A stretch of 64,000 nt of DNA, from positions 32,485,466 through 32,549,465 of the forward strand of contig NC_134508.1 in NCBI RefSeq assembly GCF_027942865.1. The letters run 5' to 3'. The notes below the pieces were generated by a model that ran no database searches, was not told the DNA's origin, and saw only the letters and a program-made list of their open reading frames with translations. This document shows, one piece after another, positions 13,031 through 24,700 of the stretch. How positions within the stretch are numbered: position 1 is the stretch's first letter; each line of letters opens with the position of its first letter. This DNA comes from Odontesthes bonariensis (Eukaryota > Chordata > Actinopteri > Atheriniformes > Atherinopsidae). Position numbers and translations under genes: made by a program.

Positions 13031-13231
13031 TCTTCTCCCCGTGTATGCGTGGGTTCTCTCCGGGTACCCCAGCTTCCTCCCAGCGTCCAAAAACATGCAT
13101 GTTAGGTCAATTAGTGTCTCTAAATTGTCTCCAGGATTGTCATTGTCCAGGCCAATGTCTCGCTTGTCTCTATGTGGACCTGTAATGGCATGGTGACCTG
13201 TCCAGGGTGGACCCCGCCTCTCGCCCAATGA
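13031..13231 (+). repeat. LINE-like 3' tail, copy 2 (truncated)
   Basis: This is the same family as the copy at 2165-2511 but in the opposite orientation. It shows CTCCCCGTGTATGCGTGGGT, CTCCGGGTACCCCAGCTTCC, AAAACATGCATGTTAGGTCA, TTAGTGTCTCTAAATTG and a GCCTCTCGCCCAATGA end. The (GGAT)n terminus is missing, so this is a decayed partial copy. Confidence 0.75.
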
Positions 13232-15170
13232 CAGAAAACTTATTCCATTATAAAAGATAAAAAAGTGTAATTAAGTAATTTGTTAACAGTAATAAGATTT
13301 TGATCGGCTTATTTAAGCTGGGTTTTACACTTGATTGTAATAAGATGAATAATTTCCAAACTTAACACATTTATTTGGATAAGAGTTATATGTTTATACA
13401 CCAGAGACAAGGAGAGAGCCTAGTCCAATTCTTTTTTCTAAACTAAGCCACTGGGTATCAATCTTTTTGTTATTCTTCCAACTGAACTACCATCTATCCG
13501 TACCGATTAATATGACTTAATGCTTGGTTCACACAGAACTTCTTTATGTTTTTGGATGACTGTGAAGAAGCAGGGTTCTCTCTGGCGTGTCATTGTGTTC
13601 AGAGTAAAATAGATAATCACCGCAGCTCCTGCTTTTTCTTATCACACAGTAAATACTCACGTCGACATAAAGGATTCATAATGGTTTCAAACTCTGCAGC
13701 CTTAGATTTTCAGTTGAGGATTTGTGCGCACACACATAACTGGTATTCTCACCAACAATGCTCATAGTTGACTGTTGTGACTCCGAGATTATCTGGTTTA
13801 ACTCCCCTCATGGGTGACAGTTTAGAGCAGCTTTTGAATTCATTGTCTCTCAAGTAAATAATCTTTATATACTAGAGACTCACTAAAAGAGCGACAGTAT
13901 TTCGAGAATTAACATGGAAAACTGAGGCAACCCAGCACAAGATACATTCTCCTGTTTTCCAGTTTAAACGGTCATGTCAGTTGCCTTTCGTTGATGCCAG
14001 ACTCAACACACATCTGCATTTCTCAAACAACATTTACACGTGCCTGCACTTTCAAAACGATCCACACTCGGTCTGTGTTGGGAGCGTGGATCAGCTCGGT
14101 AAGATGTTTGGAGGATGGATAAGATGAGGATTAGATGAGGACTTCTTGGATTGTATTAGCTATAGTACGTGATGAAGATTCTTAATCCTAACCAAATGCA
14201 GACTGAAAACAAAATTATGCCAAAACTTAACCTACCTGCATCTTAAAAATGAAACTGAGAACCTGTAGAACACTTGTACACAAACACACAAGATTAAAAA
14301 AAAGGTTCAATCAGACAAGATTCTCTTTATCAAGTCTCACATTCTGACTGTGTTTGTCCAGCACAATCAGCAAATTTAAATTCACGACCTTTGATCGACA
14401 TAATTGCATATCCAACAAATTTAAAGCCCCTCACTGACACTGGTATTGTTTCCATGGTACCGGCACGTAACTTCTGCACATAACATGCTACAAGTAGAAT
14501 TAAAAGGTATGGTGATAAAGAGCTTTTGCTTTTCCACATATTTCAGAGATCATCACCAATCAAAGCAGTTCTTCCCTCTTTTTCCCCGTCTCTGATCCAA
14601 TATTGTCTACAGACCACTTGAGATTGGTCCCACTTTTTTTTTTGTTTTTGTTTTTTCTTGGGTCATTTTCTTTTTTATAAACAAATCTCAAGGTTAATTC
14701 CCCTTAGCGTATGGTAAATTTAGGCACCAAAATACATTGTTATAGGTAGGAAAAGATTATTGGGATTAGACTTCATAATGTCCCATTCTCTAAATTGCCT
14801 GGCTGTGGGGTTATCATGTGATATTGCATGCATTTTCTTAATGAAGTTGGGGTCAAATTCAAGAAATTTGAGTAGTTTGGGCATAAATTATTTTCAAAAT
14901 AATGCCTGTGCCCTTTCCTTGATCGAATCAGGTAATTTAAAACCCAGATTTTCATTCATTCATTGATATTCCAAATCCAACACAAGGCCAACACAGAGAC
15001 GAATGAGACAACTCAAAACCTCGATATTGAGTATGTACATGCAACAAATCCTCATATTTTAGTGGTCAGCAGAAAAAAGAATTACCATATCTTCATAAAT
15101 CAAAATTAATAACCCCATAACCGTTGGCCAGTTCTCTGATCTTGTAAGAAGTTAACAGTTTCATCACACT
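13232..15170. other. non-coding, no gene seen
   Basis: AT-rich and probably upstream or intronic to syt2. No exon with recognisable coding potential was found. Confidence 0.4.
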
Positions 15171-15303
15171 GTGATGGACTGGCAACCTGTTCAGGATGTA
15201 CTCCGCCTCTCGCCCAATGGCAGCTGGGATAGACTCCAGCCCCCCCCCCCCGTGACCCTGAGTTGGATTAAGCAGGTATAGAAAATGAAAGGATGGATGA
15301 ATG
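15171..15303 (+). repeat. LINE-like 3' tail with GGAT end, copy 3
   Basis: A short 3' fragment of the family seen at 2165-2511: GTGATGGACTGGCAACCTGT, CCGCCTCTCGCCCAATGG, a 12-base C run, AGGTATAGAAAATGAAAGG and a GGATGGATGAATG tail. It lies about 240 bp before the first coding exon of syt2. Confidence 0.75.
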
Positions 15304-15545
15304 TTTCATCACAGTATGTGTGTTTATCCTCCTGAAATTGTGACTGAACACTCTCCTCACAATGAGAAAACACAGCACAGACTGATATGTCACACTAATG
15401 TGTCTAAGTCAATACATTTCACCAACAGTCTTCCATAGGGTTTATTCTCTAGGTAGGACATTCATCCCACTTACCTTTCGACCATTTAAAAAAAAAATTA
15501 TTTGTTTATATTTTTTCCTTTGTGTCTGATCACTTTGTGTCTCAG

Positions 15546-15771
15546 GGACCCTGCACCTAGTCTTTGACAATGAAGTTCAACTTGTTCAGAAAGGAGGCCG
15601 TGGCGGCTGCTGAGCCGACCGTTGCCACCACTGTGACCATGGCTCCTTCTCCGGCTATGATGTCCACCTCTGCACCGGACATTCCAGCCTCCAACAACAC
15701 AGAAATCAGCAAAAATGACATGTTTGAGGAGATCAAGAGCAAATTCTTGAATGAAATCGATAAAATCCCTC
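15546..15771 (+). CDS. syt2: syt2 first coding exon: luminal N-terminus
   Basis: A pyrimidine-rich tract ending TTTGTGTCTCAG forms a 3' splice site, and 24 bases of 5' UTR precede ATG at 15,570. An in-frame TTG six bases upstream is not a likely start. The exon encodes [10 protein letters not shown]..., a Thr/Ala/Pro-rich luminal part with NNT, and the conserved [10 protein letters not shown] juxtamembrane segment. It ends in phase 1 before GTAAGT. Confidence 0.88.
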
Positions 15772-18700
15772 GTAAGTAACACTGCCGTGAATGAAAGTGT
15801 TCTTCGTTGCACAATAAGCGGATACTGAAATGTTCATTTCCAACCTCTCGTTCTGAAACTGACAGTTCCTCCATGGGCTTTGATTGCCATCGCTGTGGTC
15901 GCTGCATTGCTCGTCCTCACTTGTTGCTTCTGTATAATAAAAAAATGCTGCTGCAAGAAGAAGAAGAACAAGAAAGGAAAGAAGGGGAAGGATGGCTTCA
16001 ACATGAAGAACATGCAAGATGGCGAGGTATGACCCTCCTGCTTCCTACATATCAAATGTCAGGATAACATGACGTTTTGGCTGACATCCTGCTTCTTATT
16101 TACCACAACAATTCATTATTGACGTTTTTGTCATTTTTGCTCAGATTCTTTGACTTTGGCTAACTACATTTAATCTTTCACCAGCAGCTCTTTTAGCCCA
16201 GGCTGTAGAGGACACAAGGAGAGCCCTTTTCCCTCCATTTATTTGATGTCGTTGTGGTCGTTTAAACGTGCAATGTATTCCATTGTGGCCCGTTGTGAAA
16301 AATGACACACTTTGTTATGAGGTAGCAAAGAATGATGAGAACCATGAATTGGGGTATTTTTTCTTATTAAGTTATCAGTGCAAAAAGCTGCTGAAATAAA
16401 TTGGTGTGGCTGTGAAACTTGCTGGAGAGTTTGGAGGCAAAGTATATCATAGGTAAAGTATTAGCTGATGATAAATATGGAGACTCATCAGCTTACATGA
16501 ACTATTACCCTAATCTCCACTGACTTGAATATAGTAATCAGTTGCTTGTGTCCACACAGTAGATTCACTGACCTCAGCCCAAAGAAAGTGCGTCATTTCT
16601 CTTCATAACTGTGGTGGTGGTGTTGACTGCCTCTTTTTTTGTAGCGTGTTTGGTGTCTTGTGAGTTGAATCTCTTCCTCTCTCTGCTCTCCTCCTTTTTT
16701 CCGCTTTGTGTCTGTCTTGTATGTGCCTTGACTGTGGTGGACTCCTGCTCTACGGTAGGTGGATAGCTCACGTTGATGCTCTCTGGCCCCCGGGGCGGAG
16801 GGGGGGTTTCATGGAATGAAAGTCGTAGCTTCCTTTGCTTTTTTTTTTTTTTTATATTATTATTGTTATTTTTAGTCTCCCCCCATTTTTGTTAATCTTG
16901 TTATGATAGCTTGAGAATGTAACAATGGGAAAGCTATGATGTCCTCCATAAACCCAGGAGAGGAGAGTCTAACCATCTAACACATTGTTCTTTGGACAAT
17001 GTAACTGTAACTCATACCAATATGGAAAGTATTGGATTCAAAGATGATATGCAAGGCACTGTTAACATTATTAATATGCATGTGATAAAGGGCATGGTTG
17101 GTTGGTTGGTTGGTTGGGAGACATGGAAACTGTGATGATAAAACTGCATGATGAACAAAATACTCAAAAACAAAAGTTATTTTTGACTGTAATACTCAAG
17201 GAGGAGGTAGGATGCAGAGACACTGGATGGCCAGAAAGAAAACGTTTCAAAGTCAAGGTCACTTTGACAAAGAGACTCTTATTCAATTACAGAAATAACT
17301 GCAGCAACAAGACTCTGCATTATTCATATAGCTGGCTGTGCCCTTCAATCCTGAACCATCTACTCCGATGATGGTGAGGTGAAAGAGAGGCATTTTTGAC
17401 CCACATTTATTATGGGGTTAGACAAGGCCTATTATTTAGGGTTATAAAGTTTGTAATTTATACTAAATTGTGAAGGAGTGAGAGTGGAGTTTATCTCTAG
17501 CTTGTGTTGGGCTTAATAACCTACAGTCTGTAATTACAACTCAGTTGCCAGAATAAAATGTTGCCATTTTGTATTTATAGAAACCACAGATATGTATAAA
17601 CTCAGCATTTATCACATTTCCATTTTCCATTTTATTACGCTTGTCCCTCATAAACCAGTAAAGAAGACCAAAGTAGGAGGTTGGATTTGTTCTGTGCATA
17701 CCATTGTTTTTTTCAGCTAGTCTGGCCTGAAAAAGGCTGTTACAGTTTTGTGCTTCTGTGCTTCTTTTAAAACTTTCACTCTAGAGTCCTTTGTGGGGCT
17801 GTCTTCCCTTCTTAGTTTGTGTGTTAAACATGTTTAGTACAGAGAGAAAATAGTCCTGATATATGACTCTATAGCTTTGCGTTGGTACTGTGAAGTCCTG
17901 CATTAATCTCACTTTCAGCTTTGTTTGTTGCCTTTACTGTGGTTAAAGCTAGCTAAGTAACTGTGCCAGTGTCACAAATGGGAATGTTGTTAATTTTGTG
18001 AGCACCGACTCTCAACCACAGCAACATTAAAACCACCTGCTACCGCAAAATTTGAGACAGATTCTACGGGACCTGTGGAATCCCAATCCTAACCAGTCCT
18101 CTAGTTCATGCTTAGCCCGCTAACATCAGTGCTGCTGTGTTTCAGCTTGGCTTTTCACAAAATAAATCTTACTATATAATTATTCATTTGATTATTTCTT
18201 AGTAATTTAAATAAGCAACATTAGTTGTTATGCAAATTATGGCAACCAGGTATTTTGGGATGAAGGCAGAGCAGTTAGCTAGCAAGTGACCAGAGGGATA
18301 TCATTGCTAAATAGATTATAGTTAGCTGTTAAGATATTAATGAGCTCTTGGCCTGCTTATAACATGATAGTGGTAGAGAGGTTGTCTTAAATAGATACTT
18401 TAATATGGAATCATTGTCTCTTTTAAAATAGTTTTTTTATGCTATTTGAAAACAAACAACTGAACAGTGCGAAGGTAAGCTACCTCTAGATGCTCAGTAT
18501 GCACAAGGCTGCATGACAAATGGGTCTGGTTGTTTAGATGGCACGTGAGAAATACCAATAATAATTCATATGCTGTGAACTTTCAGTTAAGTAGTGAGGT
18601 TACTGATCATGTACATAATTGTGTCTAATTAACCAACATCCCAGTCATCATGATATTTAACAGCAAAAAAAACGTTCTTGATAAGGTACTGTATGCCACT

Positions 18701-21700
18701 GTATCCTGGTTTCTATCACAGTACTAAAGGCTGCATATCCAGGTTTCTCAATACCAGTATATGACTACTCAGGTTTCAGAAAGCAGCATGTTTATGTGAG
18801 CAACAAATAACCAGGATATCAGTGCACATGTCAACAGTCAATTAATATGTATCTGTGGTTTCTAGAAGCTTAGAATGACTTTGTTTTATTTCTGCAATTT
18901 GGCTGGTAATCCAAGTGAAAAGTGTATCATATCTAATATATATCTCTTTGCCCTGAATATTATGTCTCATTTTCCTTTAATAATTTAATATGAATTGACA
19001 TTTGCTCTTGTGAGCTAGTTCCTTAGGGGTTTATTCCAAATTGATCTCCTTGTTTATCTGGTGAAATCTAAAATTTTACTGTTTGACAAACAAGAACTCT
19101 CCCATTTTTCTGATTCCATTTGGAAAGTAGTGACATTTATTACCCCTTTTAGTGGAACTAGCATGCAATGCCTCCACTGACTCTGGCTGTCACAGTACTG
19201 CTCAAGCATGTTGAAGGAATTGCCCACTGATCCAAAAACACTGTTTGGTTGAGGAGTACGGCATATTTAAATAATAGACACCTTCCATTTATGTTACCAG
19301 CAGAGATTTCTTTCTTTCTTTTTTTTCATATAAATCCCTGGTTTTGATTATCAGGTGTAATACAGGTAAGCAGTAACCGAAACATGTAAACACTCCTGGA
19401 GCTCCAGTGTCTGTGGCATGCTGGCTGTTAAATAGGGAGTTCTGCATAATGGTTCCTGAGTATGTCATTTTTAATTCAGTTGGGTTTTTTTTGCGACCTT
19501 TACACCACAGAAACACCAGGATGACGAAGATGATGATGAGGAGGGAGAGACCGGACTTACAGAAGAAGAGAAAGAGGAAGAAGAGAAAGAGGAAGAAAAA
19601 CTGGGGAAGCTGCAGTACTCGATAGATTATGATTTTGAGAACACAAAGGTTTGTTGTTGTCATGATAACTGCACTTTTATTAAACCTTAAGATAAATATT
19701 GTTCTGGAGTAATAAAGACCAGTTTTACAGGTGAAAATCAATTTAATTATATTTTTCGTTGAGAATTTGAATGTTGTTTTCTTTGATAGTTATGCCTGAA
19801 ATTTTTATAGGATTTGCAGAAATTGTTTGAAGAAATGGATTAGGAACACTGTAATATGAAGTTTCAATATGTGGTAGTACAATCAGTTTTCACATGGCAG
19901 GATAGAGTAAGATAATTGGTACAGCTACACTTTACCTCCTTCCACACCTCATTCGCAACATAATCGCCATATTTTCTTGTTCTGACTCCCATGTGACGGA
20001 GCTAGCCAATCAGAAACTAGGAGTCATGGCAAATGCAACGGATTTTTTCTATTTCAAGCTCAAAAGATTTTTGAGGAAACTTTTGTTTGTATTCTTTGAT
20101 CAGTGCCTCTAATCTCTAATCAATTAATTGTCTTCTAAAGCCAACCAGTAAGTGACAAAAGTGTTTTTGTAAAATGTTTTCGAGTTATTGATGGAACACA
20201 TGTTGGTCTCAATCTTACGTCACACAAAGGCCGATGGTTGACCAGGAAGCACTCAGTTGCTCCAGCCACCCCGTTCCATCCTCCTTAAGAAGACCTTGGC
20301 TACTTAAACGAATGATTTGAGAACTGCTCAGGTATGGAGACAGTCACATAAATCGTATTTCCCCGACGCTGCTTGTAATTGTGGTATTTTATTTGATGCC
20401 ATGATGAGCCGTGTTTAGGGGAAAATGACTTATATGACAGTCTCAGTTGGAGACATTTCAACTTTACGACTCTGACTCAAAGAAAACAAAAAAATACAAA
20501 TGGACAGATATTTTTTGTATCTTAACTCGTCACAATGTGCATTTTCCCAAAAATGTTTAACTTACACCTGATCAATACAGAATTTCTTGACAGGTTCTTT
20601 GTAAAATCGCTCACTTTTGAGAGAGAGTGGAAAACAATAAAGGTGCTAAACCCTGAGATGATGAATTTTTCAGCAGCTGTGGCATAGGCAGATAGACAGA
20701 AGTGTTAAATATTCAGTGACCTGAATTATTCCAGCAATGTCCTCAGCATCATTTGAAGAAAATGGATGTAACACTAAAACTGTTGGACCGTAATATCTTT
20801 AATTCATTCATTTATAAAAAGTAAGCAGTAAACTCCATTAAGCAGAATCTGGAAAAGGTATTCTGCTAATATTACTTAATGTTAAAAAACATGGTTTATG
20901 TCACTAAAAATAATAGTTTTATACAAGTTATTATACTATGAGACATTTGACAAACTGCCCGACATTCAGTATGTTTCCAGTAAACCAAGACGTTTGTGGT
21001 GATTGATTTCAAGGCTTAAATTGTCAGATCATGTTATATAAGCAGTCTGGCTCAAATGTTGGATTTCTTGTTGATAAAACTCTTCATCTTCAGCACTATC
21101 CTGTCCAATCCTCTGTTCACAGCTCACAGTTGGCATCCTTCAAGCTGCAGACCTTATTTCCATGGACTCTGGTGGAACCTCTGATCCTTATGTTAAAGTC
21201 TTTCTGTTGCCTGATAAGAAAAAGAAGTATGACACCAAGGTGCACAAGAAAACGCTGAACCCTGTCTTTAATGAGACGTTTGTTTTCAAGGTAAGTTTCA
21301 ACGTGACTTTTCAAGTCAGGAGCTGAGATAGTTACGGCCTTAAGAAAGTGTGCATGTAGCAGCAAAGAAAGAGGGACATAGATCTGATAATGTAGATTAT
21401 CGTGTAGATGTTAGTGTTTCTGCATAAAAATAAGATGCAAAAATGATCATCTTAAACCCTTGTGTATCCATCACATTGACTGTTGTGTCAGGTTTGTCTG
21501 GATCCACTGGTCTGTTCAGCATACAGGCTGCTCTTTGCTGCTCTCACTAATAAACCCCGCAGAGACTGAAAAAGGGACTCTGGGTCAAGCTTGAAGCTCT
21601 CTCCTTCTGCTAATATGCAGTGGCAAAACATGGAACAATGAATTCTAAAAAACGAATCTCTCTTCTGTCTCAGACAGAGGCAAAGACGTATCTAGAGCCA

Positions 21701-24700
21701 CATATACTGTCTCACTGTGAAGATTTATTTCACAAACTTCCTACTATTTGAAATCAAAAGGTTTTTACTTTATAATTATTTTCAACATTTATATGAGGGA
21801 AAATGTAATATCTTATTACACATATATTATTGATCATATAATCTAATGTGTGTTCAAAGGCACATTGTTTTGCCATGATCTCAGATACAGGTTTTTATTT
21901 TTCAGATCATTTACATTCAGCTTCTTTTCAAATGATTTCCTTTCTAAAGTACTTCTAATAAAGTTTGGATAATCATGTTCAAGCAGTATTGTTTCTGTCA
22001 AGCAGCTGCCCTATGAGGAACTTGGCGGCAAGACACTGGTCATGTCTGTGTATGACTATGACCGGTTTTCCAAACATGACGTCATTGGAGAGGTGAAGAT
22101 CCCCATGAATACCATTGACCTTGGACGGCCGATCGAAGAGTGGCGGGACCTGGAGAGCGCTGATCAAGAGGAGGTGCTGTTCAAAATCAAACAGATTAGA
22201 GTCATGCTTTCAGCTTCCAAAGAACAGGGCACTGATATTGTATTGTATTTATATTGTTAACAAATCCCATGAAACAATTATGAAATGGTGCTTTTGATAA
22301 GTAATATCCACCTAGAAACGTGTTAGTTTGCCGAAAAATGAGGAAATCTACAATGAGCTGCACCATCACGCATGCTTATACATCCCTTTATTATGTTTGA
22401 TGTGGCCACTGTAGTCTTGTTCTTGTCCATCTGACATATACCATGATGCTGCAATAAGATAACTCACTTGCTCACCAAATGTGAAATAATTCACAATTAC
22501 ACAACTTTAGAGTCAAAATATCCTTGATCTTAGAGGAAATTCAGCTAATTCAGCAATTTGCAATTGCTAAAAGATGCTGTATTATGTAAGTGCACAGTCA
22601 TATAAGCAATCAGAATGAATATTTATTTTTTACAGTAGTGCAACACTTATTACTATACATCCAGAAATATATAGTGATGGCACTGTGTGCTCATGAAGTA
22701 TCAGGTTGAGGAATTTTTTTATGCAAAAATTTTGTGTAGAACAAAGTTATTGTATTTTCTGCTAATACTTATGCTGGAAGTGCTATGCGCTTATGCTCAG
22801 AATAATAAAAGAATCTCACAAAACTGTGTAATGGCAACCTATAAAGTGCCAGCGATGTCACATGGTAAAAAACACTTAATGAATTTCAGCCTTGGAGAAT
22901 GCAAGATAGTCAACAGTTTTGTGCGAAGGTGTCAGAAAACAAGCAGTTGACTGATGAGTATGTCTACTCGTCATCTTTTCTCCTTTCCCTCTGTGCTGGC
23001 TGCTGCTCAGCCTGAGAAACTTGGAGACATCTGCATCTCCCTCCGTTATGTCCCCACTGCTGGGAAGCTTACCGTCTGCATCCTGGAGGCAAAGAACCTG
23101 AAGAAGATGGACGCCTGCGGCTTATCCGGTAGAAAAAAAGCCTAGATCATTTTTTTAAAAACAAGTTTTAGATTACTGCACATTTATTGGGAGAGAGTAT
23201 GATTGGGAACATTGATTGTTTAAAATTTTTTAAAGAAACTAATGTTGCTGCTGGTGCAGTGAATACATTTTCCTCAATAAGTCAGCATTTCTTTGCTTGT
23301 CAAAGAAAATTAAATAAGAGGTTATTACAGAAAATGGGAAGGAATGGGAAACAAGCAGAACATAACAGTTTATAGGTTGTTGTTTCTTTTGCTAATCGTG
23401 TTGATGTCCCTTTTAGATCCATATGTAAAGATCCAACTGCTGCAGGGGGGTAAGCGCCTGAAGAAAAAGAAGACAACAGTGAAGAAAAACACGCTTAATC
23501 CATATTATAATGAATCATTCAGCTTTGAAATCCCACTGGAACAGATGCAGGTACAGTATATGTCAAACCAGACATTTTGAACTTAATTGATATGTTTTGA
23601 TGTCCTACAAATCAATCTCCACTCACATTTTAACAATACTAGGCCGTAAAGTGAAAGTACACCTCCGAATCAAATTGCCAAGTTTGCAAAGAGATGTGGA
23701 TTTGTTTCTGAAATTTAAGAATGAATTGAATTGCACTTGGCTTGTGGTGTCCACAGTGTTAAAAACATTTCCCAATGCAAAGTGCATTGGACATTGCAGC
23801 AGCAGTGTCCCTTTCCTGGCTTGTTCCTCAATAATATCCACAAATGTTGTTTTTTTTGTCATTTTTCATGTGGGAACTGTTTTCTTTCTGTTCAACTAAA
23901 GCTAACAGTCATATTACTGTGCAGAGGAAGGTTTGCATACAAGGTTTTTGCAACTGATGGCTAGAATGGATTAAAACAGAAGGGATATCCTCTTCGACTG
24001 AGCTGTAATGTAAACTAAAGTTTAAAACGTACCTTAAACACTAAAGGAGGGGACGGTGGTATTAATAAAATTGAAAAAGTTCAATTGTATTATAGAAAGA
24101 TAATATAATAATAATTAAATAGTGGTTAAGGCCATACACTCAATTAATATTTGACCATTTGGTCATACTGATCATAGTTTGATCTGTGGAAGAAAAGCCT
24201 CCAGAAGTCCCAGATTGATGAAAGAAAGGGCTCTGTGACCAGTTACACAAGCTGGGGCACTTGATAAAATCTTTTTGACCGAGTCATCTCCAGATGTCAA
24301 TATTAGCTCCTATTTCTGGCAACAAAGACATTCAGTTTCAGGTGACATTTGGGGGAATTTTTGGCAAGAACACCATCGATTTTCATCCACAAGCAGGTGC
24401 ACCAGTCACCTCTGGCACAGGCAGCCCCGGATTAGCTGCAGCAACCAATTTGGTCTCTGCATCTGTGTGCTGCAGCTTTTTGTCTTTGTGCTGTGGTTCA
24501 AATACATAATGTTTGGTGTAATAAAAGGGCCAGAATTAAGGCTGTTGAGCAATTTTCAGAGGTTATATACTTGGCAGGTGGCTATATCTCTGACAAAGCC
24601 AGCTACTGATCTGTCCAATGATAAGTCGTAATTGGTAAGTGAGCGGCCAGTGGGGACAAATAAGAAGGCATCTAATACAGGCATGCAACAGGATCTTCTA

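Noticed and set aside
15498..16067. Several open frames on both strands around the first two syt2 exons
   Set aside because: Overlapping shadows of the true exons; only the frame with the synaptotagmin N-terminus and membrane span is supported.
18000..18130. Text resembling a common fish repeat (ACATTAAAACCACCTGC)
   Set aside because: Too short and without ends to call an element.
19289..19741. 150-codon minus-strand frame
   Set aside because: Antisense of the purine-rich syt2 acidic exon; Phe/Leu-rich translation of the same triplets.
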